Notes under the pieces: model-generated
What the model saw: only the letters and a program-made list of their open reading frames with translations
Database searches by the model: none
What the model was told of the DNA's origin: nothing
Shown: piece by piece, positions 45,601 to 53,039 of the stretch
How the letters are laid out: each line of letters starts with the position of its first letter
Position numbering within the stretch: position 1 is the stretch's first letter
From: CAZTTG01 sp964615935
GTDB lineage: Bacteria; Planctomycetota; UBA1135; GCA-002686595
Direction of reading: 5' to 3'
Assembly (NCBI GenBank): GCA_964615935.1
Contig: CAZTTG010000041.1
Span: 1-54,296 of the forward strand
DNA: 54,296 nt
Position numbers and translations under genes: made by a program

Positions 45601-45982
45601 TGGCGAGGAGATCGCCGATCGCCGGCCGCCGCCGCCGCGACCCGAGGCCTGGACGCCCGGCGAGCTCGGGTCCAGCGCGGGCACGCGCGTCCCCGGCCGG
45701 CGGGAGCGGCCCGGCGAGATCCCCGTCGATCGGCGGCTCGCGGGCTTCGAGGAGGTGGTCGGAGCGCTGGACGAGGAGCGGGCGCAGGCGGAGGCCCGCC
45801 GCTGCGCGGCCTGCGGCCGCTGCGGAAACTGCCGCGCCTGCCTCGACCTCTTCGGGTGCCCGGCCTTCCATCTGGAGGACGGCCGCCTGCGCATCGATCC
45901 GAAGCTGTGCAACGCCTGCGGGGTGTGCGCGATCTACTGCCCCAACGGGGCCATCCATCGCGTCGAGGAGGCGACGCCATGA
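42605..45982 (+). CDS. IorA-GltD-like-ferredoxin fusion: indolepyruvate:ferredoxin oxidoreductase alpha with NAD(P)H module
   Basis: About 1125 residues from GTG 42605. Residues ~1-620 are indolepyruvate ferredoxin oxidoreductase alpha: GASGYPGTPSSEV-type start, LCPGCPHRSTFF near 365, and the thiamine diphosphate site GDSTFFHAGMPP...ILDNQVTAMTG near 432-470. After a reduced Cys cluster (CGHCGREGEGLRC) comes a GltD/dihydropyrimidine-dehydrogenase-like unit: Cys-rich Fe-S part (PCATRCPLALC; CRVCHRPCEAAC), FAD site IGAGPAGLAAAHDLA near 693, NAD(P)H site VVVAGGGNAAFDAGRAAL near 825. The end has 4Fe-4S motifs (CAACGRCGNCRAC; CNACGVCAIYCP). It should oxidise aryl-2-oxoacids and may pass electrons to NAD(P)+ in one chain. 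The start could be TTG 42515. The stop overlaps iorB (ATGA). Confidence 0.85.
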   Translation: MDERGHSECLLGNEAIVRGALEAGVGFASGYPGTPSSEVTDSFARVAAARGIAFEYSVNEKVALEMAFAASLAGARSICAMKHLGLMVAGDPLSTIPYVGTRGGMVIVSAGDPSCHTSPNEQDQRHLGPMLHIPVLDPSTPQQAHLMARSAFELSEASSLPVILRVTTRVAHSRAPVSYGPLVEARVEGFERDPQRLVPIPVNARRLRLLIPERLEAAGRWMAEAGLFERKGSGKSAILAAGAPAATCADLLAEHGLAERVVFARVGGLWPLPEDQLIGLLREVERVLVVEELSPFVEDALLVLCGRHGLKTRILGKRSGHLPVEFEYEPEVIQRGLHEALELGPAPREARSFEPVPPRPPVLCPGCPHRSTFFAARAAFGSDQLYFNDIGCYTLGYGAPLGTCDALLCMGAGFTLAAGVSRVTGERTVGVLGDSTFFHAGMPPLLDAIKEEVNMVAVILDNQVTAMTGFQESPTVEVRGAEAIRRVSIEGVARALGARHVETIDPADLPAAIRAFERARDARGVSVIVAERACPVDAARRAGPLAPGVTYEIDPELCGHCGREGEGLRCGQETTEGLERHMSRSRALSGCEPQEGARVAPCATRCPLALCVQGYAGHIASGQYREAVELIEERCPLPDSVCRVCHRPCEAACIWAPSGEPVAINDLKRFAMERAKGEASPVEPNGRAVAAIGAGPAGLAAAHDLAMRGYRVTLFDEREEPGGLLRYGIPEFRLPREALACDVRRILARGVAFEGGRALGRDLDADELLGDGGYDAVFLATGAHRPRGLGVPEEGEGEGPTVVDALSYLADVAQGRDVPRARRVVVAGGGNAAFDAGRAALRLGAEEVTVAYRRSRAEMPALPDEIEAAGREGIAIRELLQPAFLQRGEGRGLTCLATELGEPDESGRRRPVAVPGSETCLAAELVIAAVGQDPDLSYAETGLELATTDRGDLEVEPETCATSHPGIFAGGDAAGGPRTVTDAIAWGQRAAWAIDRSLRGEEIADRRPPPPRPEAWTPGELGSSAGTRVPGRRERPGEIPVDRRLAGFEEVVGALDEERAQAEARRCAACGRCGNCRACLDLFGCPAFHLEDGRLRIDPKLCNACGVCAIYCPNGAIHRVEEATP

Positions 45983-46584
45983 GCGGGCGCACGCGGATCC
46001 TGGCGGTGGGGGTCGGGGGCCAGGGCGTGATCACCGCTGCCCGGGCCATCGGGGACGCGGCCATGGACGCGGGCCTGGGCGTCGCGGTCGGCGGCCTGCA
46101 CGGCATGTCCCAGCGGGGAGGCAGCGTGCAGTCCACCGTGCTCATCGGCCCGGGCGAGAGCTCGTTCATCGCCGACGGCGAGGCCGACCTGGTGCTGGGC
46201 CTCGAGCCGATGGAGGTCCTGCGCGCGCGGCCGAAGATGTCCGGGCGCACCCGGGTCCTGGTCAACCTGGGGATCGTGGTGCCCTTCACCCTGGGACTCG
46301 CGGGGCAGGGATACCCCGAGATGGAAGCGATCCTGGAGGGGATCCGATCGGTGGCGGGTGAGGTCGTGATCCTCGATGGCCCGGCGCTGGTGGGGCGCGC
46401 CGGGGATTTGCGCTCGCTGAACGTGATCCTGCTCGGAGCGCTCGACGGTCTGGGGGGCCTGCCCCTTCCCGAGGGCGCCCTGTGGGGCTCGCTCGAGCGG
46501 AGACTGGCCGAGAGCCGGCGGGAGGCGGCGCGGAGGGCCTTCGAGCTGGGCCGCGAGGCCGTCGCGTCGGCGCCCGCGGGTTGA
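45979..46584 (+). CDS. iorB: Indolepyruvate:ferredoxin oxidoreductase beta subunit
   Basis: A 201-residue cytosolic subunit of the 2-oxoacid:ferredoxin oxidoreductase gamma/beta fold. It shows the family start ILAVGVGGQGVITAARAI (near 7), GGLHGMSQRGGSVQS (near 38) and DLVLGLEPMEVLRA (near 67), which with the alpha subunit bind thiamine diphosphate and CoA. Translation starts inside the stop codon of the fusion gene (ATGA overlap), so the two are made in equal amounts. Length matches known IorB (about 190-200). The coding frame continues upstream without a start, but that part is a shadow of the fusion gene. Confidence 0.9.
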   Translation: MSGRTRILAVGVGGQGVITAARAIGDAAMDAGLGVAVGGLHGMSQRGGSVQSTVLIGPGESSFIADGEADLVLGLEPMEVLRARPKMSGRTRVLVNLGIVVPFTLGLAGQGYPEMEAILEGIRSVAGEVVILDGPALVGRAGDLRSLNVILLGALDGLGGLPLPEGALWGSLERRLAESRREAARRAFELGREAVASAPAG

Positions 46585-46617
46585 GCAGCGACTCGCCCCG
46601 CTCTCGGGACCGGGTGG

Positions 46618-46623
46618 TACGAT
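46618..46623 (+). promoter_or_regulatory. Candidate extended -10 for the beta-propeller gene
   Basis: GGTACGAT ends 37 bases before the ATG at 46661; GAAGGAGG follows as ribosome site. It shares its hexamer TACGAT with the FG-GAP gene's promoter candidate. Confidence 0.45.
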
Positions 46624-46660
46624 CGGGCCTCGCGCCGCAGCGCAGAAGGAGGCCACCCGG

Positions 46661-48283
46661 ATGAAGAGACCCGTTTCCAGCTCGTGGAGGTGGGCGCTCT
46701 GCGCGCTCGCCTCCCTCGCAGTCGCGGTCCCGGCCGCCGCCCAGGGCGGCAAGTTCCCGATCGTCGCCACGACCGAGGCGGACATGTCGAGGAGCCTCGA
46801 CTTCGACGGGGTGAACTTCCTGGTCTCGATCCAGGGCAGCAACGCGAGCCAGTCCGACGTGGGCTACCAGCGCGTGTCCCCGGCGGGGACGCTGGTCGGC
46901 CAGGCGACCTACGTCGGGCGCAGCGGGGGGGCGCCGCTGGTCGCCTACAGCGGCTCGGTGCACCTGATGGTGTGGGAGGACGACCTCACCGATCCCAACG
47001 ATCACGTATACGGCCAGATCATTTCCGCCGCGGGCGGGCTGGTCGGAGCTCCCTTCCCCATCACCACGCAGCCCCTGCCCGAGGTGCCCGTGGGGGTGGC
47101 TTCGGATGGAACCGGTTTCCTCGTGGCCTACACCCGGGAGGGGGATCCCACCCCCGGGCTCCACCGTGTCTTCGGACGCATCGTCACCCCCGCCGGCGGC
47201 GTGGGTCCCGAGCTCGTGCTCAGCAGCGGCTACGGCGTCGTCGAGGGATCCGGCAACGCGGCCTTCGATGGGGTCAACTACCTCGTCGTGTGGAACGACG
47301 ATCAGAACGGCTTCGAGGTTTGGGGGCGCTTCGTGAGCCCGACCGGCGGTCTGGAGGCGGAATTCCCCATCAATGTCAGTCCCGCCCAGAACCACGAGTT
47401 CTCGACGGCGGTCCTCTTCGACGGGGCCAGCCACCTGGTCGCCTGGGCCGACGATGTGGGCGGCGCGGGCGAGTGGGACATTCTCGGCCAGCTGGTCTCA
47501 CCGGCGGGAGCCCTGGTGGGGGGGGTGATCCCCATCTGCGCGACGCCCGGCGCCCAGGTCTTCCCCTGTCTGGGCACCGACGGGGTCCACTGGCTGGTGA
47601 CCTGGACCGACATGGCCAACGACGCCAACGGGAACCAGACGTGCGATCCCGGGGAGCAGAGCTGCTGGGACCTGTGGGGGCGCTATCTCACCCCCCTCGG
47701 CACCCCGATGGGGGCGGAGTGGCCCATCGTCACCTGGAACGACGACCAGTTCGGCACCGCCCTGGCCCTGGGCGCGGGCAAGTTCCTCATGGTCTTCAAC
47801 GACGGGACCATGGTGCCCGAGACCGGGGACGTGTGGGGCACCTTCCTGCCCCCGGCCGGCTTCCCCGTGCCCTACTGCACGGCCAAGGTCAACTCCAAGG
47901 GCTGCACGCCGGAGGTGACGTTCTCGGGCATCCCCAGCGCCAGCGATCCGGACCCCTTTGCGGTGGGCGCGGTGCAGGTCATCAACAACAAGAACGGGAT
48001 CCTGTTCTACGGCTATGCGCCCAACAACCTGCCCTTCCAGGGCGGGTACTTGTGCGTGCAGCCGCCGATCAAGCGAACCCCGGTGCAGAACAGCGGGGGC
48101 AACCCGCCGCCCAACGACTGCTCGGGGTCCTTCTCCTTCAACTTCAACGGCCAGATCCAGGGCGGGGCCGATCCCGGCCTGGTGCCGGGCGTGTCGGTGT
48201 ACGACCAGTACTGGTATCGCGATCCACAGAGCTCCAGCACGACCGGACTGAGCGACGCGGTGGCCTTCGACGTCCTGCCCTGA
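46661..48283 (+). CDS. Secreted beta-propeller protein with planctomycete-type C-terminal domain
   Basis: A 540-residue exported protein. Signal peptide residues ~1-28 end at AAA-Q. Residues ~35-400 contain seven repeats with the core 'DG-V-x-aromatic-L-V-x-W-x-D': FDGVNFLV, YSGSVHLMVWEDD, SDGTGFLVAY, FDGVNYLVVWNDD, FDGASHLVAWADD, TDGVHWLVTWTD, GAGKFLMVFND. They probably form a seven-blade propeller. Residues ~403-540 are a separate C-terminal domain, from YCTAKVNSKGCTPEV through NGILFYGY, GGYLCVQPP and QYWYRDP to LSDAVAFDVLP; I recall this domain as recurrent in secreted proteins of some planctomycetes. No enzyme motif is visible. GAAGGAGG precedes the ATG and a hairpin follows the stop. Confidence 0.8.
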   Translation: MKRPVSSSWRWALCALASLAVAVPAAAQGGKFPIVATTEADMSRSLDFDGVNFLVSIQGSNASQSDVGYQRVSPAGTLVGQATYVGRSGGAPLVAYSGSVHLMVWEDDLTDPNDHVYGQIISAAGGLVGAPFPITTQPLPEVPVGVASDGTGFLVAYTREGDPTPGLHRVFGRIVTPAGGVGPELVLSSGYGVVEGSGNAAFDGVNYLVVWNDDQNGFEVWGRFVSPTGGLEAEFPINVSPAQNHEFSTAVLFDGASHLVAWADDVGGAGEWDILGQLVSPAGALVGGVIPICATPGAQVFPCLGTDGVHWLVTWTDMANDANGNQTCDPGEQSCWDLWGRYLTPLGTPMGAEWPIVTWNDDQFGTALALGAGKFLMVFNDGTMVPETGDVWGTFLPPAGFPVPYCTAKVNSKGCTPEVTFSGIPSASDPDPFAVGAVQVINNKNGILFYGYAPNNLPFQGGYLCVQPPIKRTPVQNSGGNPPPNDCSGSFSFNFNGQIQGGADPGLVPGVSVYDQYWYRDPQSSSTTGLSDAVAFDVLP

Positions 48284-48300
48284 CGCCTCGCCGCGAGGCG
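48284..48300. terminator. Hairpin after the beta-propeller gene
   Basis: CGCCTCG (48284-48290) pairs with CGAGGCG (48294-48300) across a three-base loop, immediately after the stop codon. No U-tract. Confidence 0.45.
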
Positions 48301-48447
48301 GGCAGCGCCCGAGCCCGAGAGGCCCCGACGCCGGAGGGGCGGCATGCGGCTGGAAATGCGCGCCTCGCGCGGGTGTACTAGGGGCCGCGCTTCTCGGGCG
48401 CTTCGGCCCGAGGGGCGGTGTACGCGGAAGAAGCGGAGTCGGAGACG

Positions 48448-50529
48448 ATGGCTGAGGGCTACCGGATCGGCGTCGACGTGGGGGGCACCTTCACCGACAT
48501 CTTCCTGTGGTCCGAGGGCGAGGGGGTCGAGAGCTACAAGGTCCTCTCCACGCCCGAGGACCCCTCCATCGGAGTGCTCGACGGCCTGACCCTGATGGCC
48601 GAGGCCAAGGGCCTGGAGCTCTCGGAGTTCGCCGCCCGCACGCGCCTGATCGTCCACGGCACCACGGTCACCACCAACGCCGTGCTGACCCGCGGCGGGG
48701 CCTCCACGGGGCTCATCACCACCGAGGGGGTGCGCGACGCACTGGAGATGCGCCGCGGGATCCGCGAGGAACAGTACGACAACCGCTATCCCAACGTGGT
48801 CCCCCTGGTACCGCGGCGCCTGCGCCTGCCGGTGGGCGGGAGGCTCGACTTCCGCGGCGAGGAGATCGAGCCCCTGGACGAGGACGGGGTGCGCGCGGCG
48901 GCCGAGGCGCTGCGCGAGGAGGGCGTGGCGGCCGTGGCCATCTGCTTCCTGCACGCCTACGCCAGCCCCGAGCACGAGCGGGCCGCGGCGGAGATCGTTC
49001 GCGCACTCCTGCCGGAGGCCTACCTCTCGGTCTCCTCCGAGGTGCTGCCCACCATCCGCTTCTACGACCGCATCTCGACCACCGCGCTCAACGCCTACGT
49101 GGGCCCGGTCCTGCGCGACTACCTCCAGAGCCTCACCGGGCGCCTCGGCGCCGCCGGCTTCGAGGGGGTGCTCCTGATCATGCAGTCCGGCGGCGGCGTG
49201 GCCCTGCCGGCCGCCACCCAGGCGAGGCCCGCCGCGACCCTGCTGTCGGGGCCCGCGGCCGGCCCGCGCGCGGCGGCCGCCTTCGCCGGGGTGCACGGCC
49301 GCGAGGACTGCATCCTGGTGGACATGGGGGGCACCAGCTTCGACGCCTCCCTGGTGCGCGACGGGGCCGCGGCCACGGCCACCGAGGGCGAGATCGACCG
49401 GCTACGCATCGCCCTGCCCATGCTGGACATCGCCACCATCGGCGCGGGCGGGGGCAGCATCGGCTGGATCGACGAGGGCGGGCTCCTGCGCATGGGGCCG
49501 GCCTCGGCCGGAGCCCTGCCGGGCCCGGCCTGCTACGGGCGCGGCGGCGAGCGGCCCACCTGCAGCGACGCCGACCTGGTGCTGGGCTACCTGGATCCCG
49601 ACTTCTTCGCCGGCGGCCAGATGAAGCTCGACCGCGCCCGGGCGGAGGCGGCCATCCGCGCAGGCGTCGCCGAGCCGCTGGGGCTCGACCTCGAGGAGGC
49701 CGCCGCCGGCATGTACCGCGTGATCTGCGCCAACATGGCCCACGGCGTGCGCGAGGTCACGGTCAAGCGCGGCCTGGACCCGCGCGAGTTCCCCATGGTG
49801 GTGGCCGGGGGCGCGGGCTCCCTGCACGCCTGCGCCATCGCCAGCGAGCTGGAGATCCCCACCCTGATCGTGCCGGGCGCGGCCTCCATCCTGTGCGCCG
49901 CGGGCATGCTGATGTGCGACCTGCAGCACGACTTCGTGCGCTCCTGTGTGGGAGCGCTGGAGGCCATCGAGACCGAGCGCCTGCGGGCCCTGGTGGACGA
50001 GATGGCGGGCGAGGGCGAGGCCGAGCTCCGCGCCGAGGGCGCCGAGGAGATCGCGCACCAGGTGTCGCTGGACCTGCGCTACCTCAAGCAGTACCACGAG
50101 GTCACGGTGGGCGTGGACCGCGGCGCGCTGGAGCGCGGCGAGACCGGCGGCATGGCCGCCGCCTTCCACGCCGAGCACGACCGGCTGTACGGCTACCAGC
50201 TCGAGGCCGAGGGCACCGGCCTGGAGCTCATCAACGTGCGGGTGCGCTCCCTGGGCCGCACCGCTCGTCCACCCCTGCCCTCGGTCGAGGAGGGGGGGAG
50301 CGATCCCTCGCCGGCCCTGAAGGGTCGGCGGAGGGTCTTCGTGCCCGAGCTCGGGTCGGGGGCCGAGGTGCCCGTCTTCGATGGTCACGGCCTGCGGGCC
50401 GGGAACCGGCTCGAGGGCCCCGCCCTGGTGGAGCGGACGGACACGGCCATCTTCGTGAGCCAGAGCTACGAGGCGCGCGTGGACGCCTGCGGCAGCATCC
50501 TGATGGAGCGGAAGGAGGCGGGGGCATGA
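48448..50529 (+). CDS. hyuA: Hydantoinase/oxoprolinase A subunit (HyuA-type)
   Basis: A 693-residue cytosolic ATPase-type subunit of the hydantoinase A/oxoprolinase family. The N-terminal phosphate loop VDVGGTFTDIF (9-19), GTTVTTNAVLTRGGA near 71-85, a second loop VDMGGTSFDASL near 290 and TIGAGGGSIGWID near 330 are all present, with the acid-rich C-terminal part (DLRYLKQYHEVTV). Known members drive ATP-dependent cleavage of hydantoins or 5-oxoproline, or carboxylation of ketones (acetone, acetophenone carboxylases). Substrate cannot be told from sequence. ATG 48448 is preceded by GGAG; an upstream GTG at 48418 adds only ten charged residues. The next gene encodes the B subunit with ATGA overlap. 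Confidence 0.9.
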   Translation: MAEGYRIGVDVGGTFTDIFLWSEGEGVESYKVLSTPEDPSIGVLDGLTLMAEAKGLELSEFAARTRLIVHGTTVTTNAVLTRGGASTGLITTEGVRDALEMRRGIREEQYDNRYPNVVPLVPRRLRLPVGGRLDFRGEEIEPLDEDGVRAAAEALREEGVAAVAICFLHAYASPEHERAAAEIVRALLPEAYLSVSSEVLPTIRFYDRISTTALNAYVGPVLRDYLQSLTGRLGAAGFEGVLLIMQSGGGVALPAATQARPAATLLSGPAAGPRAAAAFAGVHGREDCILVDMGGTSFDASLVRDGAAATATEGEIDRLRIALPMLDIATIGAGGGSIGWIDEGGLLRMGPASAGALPGPACYGRGGERPTCSDADLVLGYLDPDFFAGGQMKLDRARAEAAIRAGVAEPLGLDLEEAAAGMYRVICANMAHGVREVTVKRGLDPREFPMVVAGGAGSLHACAIASELEIPTLIVPGAASILCAAGMLMCDLQHDFVRSCVGALEAIETERLRALVDEMAGEGEAELRAEGAEEIAHQVSLDLRYLKQYHEVTVGVDRGALERGETGGMAAAFHAEHDRLYGYQLEAEGTGLELINVRVRSLGRTARPPLPSVEEGGSDPSPALKGRRRVFVPELGSGAEVPVFDGHGLRAGNRLEGPALVERTDTAIFVSQSYEARVDACGSILMERKEAGA

Positions 50530-52262
50530 GCGCCGAGCCGGTGGACAAGGTGCTGGCGGCCATCATCGGGCGGGCCCTCAAGGCCATCACCGACGAGATG
50601 AGCCTGACCATGGAGAAGACCACGCGTTCGCCCATCCTGTGCGAGGCCAAGGACTTCGTGACCGGGCTCTACGACGCCGAGGGGAAGATGCTGGAGCAGA
50701 CCGAGAACCTGCCCATCCTCTCCTTCTCCCTCTCGCCGGTGTGCCAGCACATCGCCGAGCGCTTCCGCGGCGAGGTCTACCCCGGCGACGTCTTCTTCCA
50801 CAACGACGTCTTCAGCCTGGGCAATCAGAACAACGACGTGGCCGCCTTCAAGCCCATCTTCTGCGGCGAGGAGCTGGTGGCCTGGGCGGCCGCCAAGGGG
50901 CACCAGGCGGACATCGGCGGGGCCGTGCGCGGGGGGTACAACCCCAACGCCACCGAGGTGTGGCAGGAGGCCCTGCGCATCCCGGCGGTCAAGGTCTACG
51001 AGCGCGGCGTGCTGCGCCGCGACGTGTGGGACCTGATCTTCGCCAACATCCGCCTGGACATCGTGCAGGAGGACATGCGCGCCGAGATCGGGGCCTGCAC
51101 CGTGGGCGAGCGGCGCCTGCTGGGCCTCATCGAGAAGTACGGCCTGGAGCGCTTCCAGGCCCACAAGCGCTACCTCTTCGAGGCCGCCCGGAAGATGATG
51201 GAGGCCGAGATCCGCTCCATCCCCGACGGCCAGTACCGCGGCGAGAGCACGGTCTACTTCGACGGCAAGACCCCCGGCTCGAGGTACACGATCCGGGTGA
51301 AGGTGAGCGTGGAGGGCGAGCGCATCCGCTTCGACTACTCCGACACCGACGCGCAGACCGACGGCTTCGTCAACGGCACCTACACCTCCAGCGCCTCGGC
51401 CACCATCCTGACCTTCCTGCAGATGGTCAACCCCGACATCCCCCACAACGACGGGATGATCCAGCCCATCGAGATCGAGATCCCCGAGGGCACCCTGCTC
51501 AACGCCGCCTATCCGGCCGCCACCACCTTCGGCAACCACCTCTGCCCGCCCAACGCCGACGCCATCATCCGGGCCCTGGCCCCGGTGATCCCCGACCGCG
51601 TGGGCGCCGGGTGGAACCAGCTCCTGTGCTCGCTGTCCACCGGCTGGAACCCGCAGCGCGAGGACACCTACGTGGACATCCTGTTCATGGGCCTCAAGGG
51701 GGGATCGGGGGCCTGCGGCGACTGCGACGGCTACGACCACATCGGGATGATCGACGCCTCGGGCGGGGTGCTCGACCAGGACTACGAGATGTTCGAGCAG
51801 ATGACGCCGCACCGCCTGATCAAGCACGAGTACATCCCCGACTCGGGCGGCGCCGGGCGGCACCGCGGCGGGCTGGGAGTGGAGACGCGCTACCTGGTGG
51901 GGGGGGAGAAGACCCAGATCGTCACCTTCGGCGACGGCGACGTGGAGCCGGCCTTCGGCCTCTTCGGCGGGGGGGAGGGCAGCTTGAACCGGATCGAGCT
52001 CCGCTATCCCGACGGCGAGCGCTACGCCACCACGACCAAGGACCTGGTGAGCGGGGTGCCGGCCGGCACCCTCTACGTCCAGGAGGCCGGCGGCGGGGGC
52101 GGCTACGGGCCCCCGACCGAGCGCCCGGCCGGGACCGTGCGCGAGGAGGTGCGCGCCGGGATCATCTCGCTGGAGGCCGCGCGCGAGCTCTACGGCGTGG
52201 CCCTCGACCCGCGGACGCTGGAGCTGCTCGAGGAGGAGACCGCCCGGCTCAGGAGAGGGTGA
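50526..52262 (+). CDS. hyuB: Hydantoinase/oxoprolinase B subunit (HyuB-type)
   Basis: A 578-residue cytosolic subunit that pairs with the A subunit encoded just upstream. Family marks are VLAAIIGRALKAITDEM at the start, RSPILCEAKDFVTGLYD, the metal-rich FHNDVFSLGNQNND near 92, KGHQADIGGAVRGGYNPNA near 126, FVNGTYTSS and the C-terminal GGAGRHRGGLGVETRYLV. In related enzymes this subunit carries the amidohydrolase or carboxylase site. The ATG overlaps the hyuA stop. A toxin-antitoxin pair follows 97 bases after its stop, then an acyl-CoA dehydrogenase, so the original operon may have continued into fatty or branched acyl-CoA metabolism. Confidence 0.9.
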   Translation: MSAEPVDKVLAAIIGRALKAITDEMSLTMEKTTRSPILCEAKDFVTGLYDAEGKMLEQTENLPILSFSLSPVCQHIAERFRGEVYPGDVFFHNDVFSLGNQNNDVAAFKPIFCGEELVAWAAAKGHQADIGGAVRGGYNPNATEVWQEALRIPAVKVYERGVLRRDVWDLIFANIRLDIVQEDMRAEIGACTVGERRLLGLIEKYGLERFQAHKRYLFEAARKMMEAEIRSIPDGQYRGESTVYFDGKTPGSRYTIRVKVSVEGERIRFDYSDTDAQTDGFVNGTYTSSASATILTFLQMVNPDIPHNDGMIQPIEIEIPEGTLLNAAYPAATTFGNHLCPPNADAIIRALAPVIPDRVGAGWNQLLCSLSTGWNPQREDTYVDILFMGLKGGSGACGDCDGYDHIGMIDASGGVLDQDYEMFEQMTPHRLIKHEYIPDSGGAGRHRGGLGVETRYLVGGEKTQIVTFGDGDVEPAFGLFGGGEGSLNRIELRYPDGERYATTTKDLVSGVPAGTLYVQEAGGGGGYGPPTERPAGTVREEVRAGIISLEAARELYGVALDPRTLELLEEETARLRRG

Positions 52263-52341
52263 GCCCCGGCCCCGTCGCGGGGAACCGGCCGCTCGATGGG
52301 ACACCGAGGCCTTCTGGATTCAACCGCGGCCGCGCCTTCCG

Positions 52342-52347
52342 TACACT
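52342..52347 (+). promoter_or_regulatory. Candidate -10 for the MntA-HepT pair
   Basis: CGTACACT, close to the G-S-TANNNT pattern (first base C), ends 12 bases before the ATG at 52360. TACACT is also the candidate hexamer for the sulfatase gene. Confidence 0.4.
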
Positions 52348-52359
52348 GAGACGTCGCCC

Positions 52360-52665
52360 ATGACCCACTCCCGAATCCACGTCCCGCAGGACCGCATCGC
52401 CGCCTTCTGCAGGCGGTGGCAGATCACCGAGCTGGCCCTGTTCGGATCGGTGCTGCGCGACGATTTCGGTCCGGACAGCGACGTGGACGTGCTGGTCACC
52501 TTTACTTCGGGCGCGGGATTCACCTTCGACAATCGCGTGGACATGGTGGATGAGATCTCGGACCTGCTGGGGCGGGAGGTGGACCTGGTGGACAGCCGTC
52601 TGATCCGGAATCCCTTCCGACGGCATTCGATCCTGACCAGCAGGGAGGTCATCTATGCCGCCTGA
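52360..52665 (+). CDS. mntA: MntA-type nucleotidyltransferase antitoxin
   Basis: A 101-residue minimal nucleotidyltransferase. The active site is complete: LFGS (27-30) followed by DSDVDVLV (39-46), where Asp41 and Asp43 bind the metals, and a third acid in EVDLVD near 72-77. In the known type VII system MntA adds AMP to a tyrosine of the HepT toxin and silences it. This gene overlaps the HEPN toxin gene by 11 bases, the usual arrangement. It has no ribosome site of note and its own candidate promoter. The pair sits between hyuB and an acyl-CoA dehydrogenase. Confidence 0.88.
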   Translation: MTHSRIHVPQDRIAAFCRRWQITELALFGSVLRDDFGPDSDVDVLVTFTSGAGFTFDNRVDMVDEISDLLGREVDLVDSRLIRNPFRRHSILTSREVIYAA

Positions 52666-53017
52666 TCCGCGAGATCCGGCGTATCTACTGGATATGCTGA
52701 CCGCGGCTCGGAAGGTGCAGCGCTACGTAGCCGACAAGAGCTACGAAGACTATCTGGGTGACGAGCTGCTGCGGGACGCAGTGGAGCGCAACATCGAGAT
52801 CATCGGCGAGGCCGCGCGCAAGGTGTCCGAGGACCTGAAGAGCGAACACGGCGGCATCCCCTGGCGCAAGATCATCGCCCAGCGCAATGTCCTGGTGCAT
52901 GAATACGCCGCCATCCGGCCCGAGGAGATCTGGGACGTGGCCAGCGCGCACATTCCGCGGTTGATCCACGCCATCGAACCCCTCATACCGCCTCTGCCAC
53001 CTGAGCCCGAGGCCTGA
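52655..53017 (+). CDS. hepT: HepT-type HEPN ribonuclease toxin
   Basis: A 120-residue helical HEPN (DUF86) protein. The catalytic RX4HXY motif is intact as RNVLVHEY (77-84), giving Arg77, His82 and Tyr84; in known HepT proteins this site cuts RNA and its tyrosine is the AMPylation target of MntA. The start overlaps mntA by 11 bases. The protein ends in a Pro-rich tail after residue 107. Free of antitoxin it should block growth; with MntA it forms a type VII toxin-antitoxin module, which can act in plasmid maintenance or phage defence. Confidence 0.88.
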   Translation: MPPDPRDPAYLLDMLTAARKVQRYVADKSYEDYLGDELLRDAVERNIEIIGEAARKVSEDLKSEHGGIPWRKIIAQRNVLVHEYAAIRPEEIWDVASAHIPRLIHAIEPLIPPLPPEPEA

Positions 53018-53039
53018 GGCCGTCGCTTCGAGGACCGCC

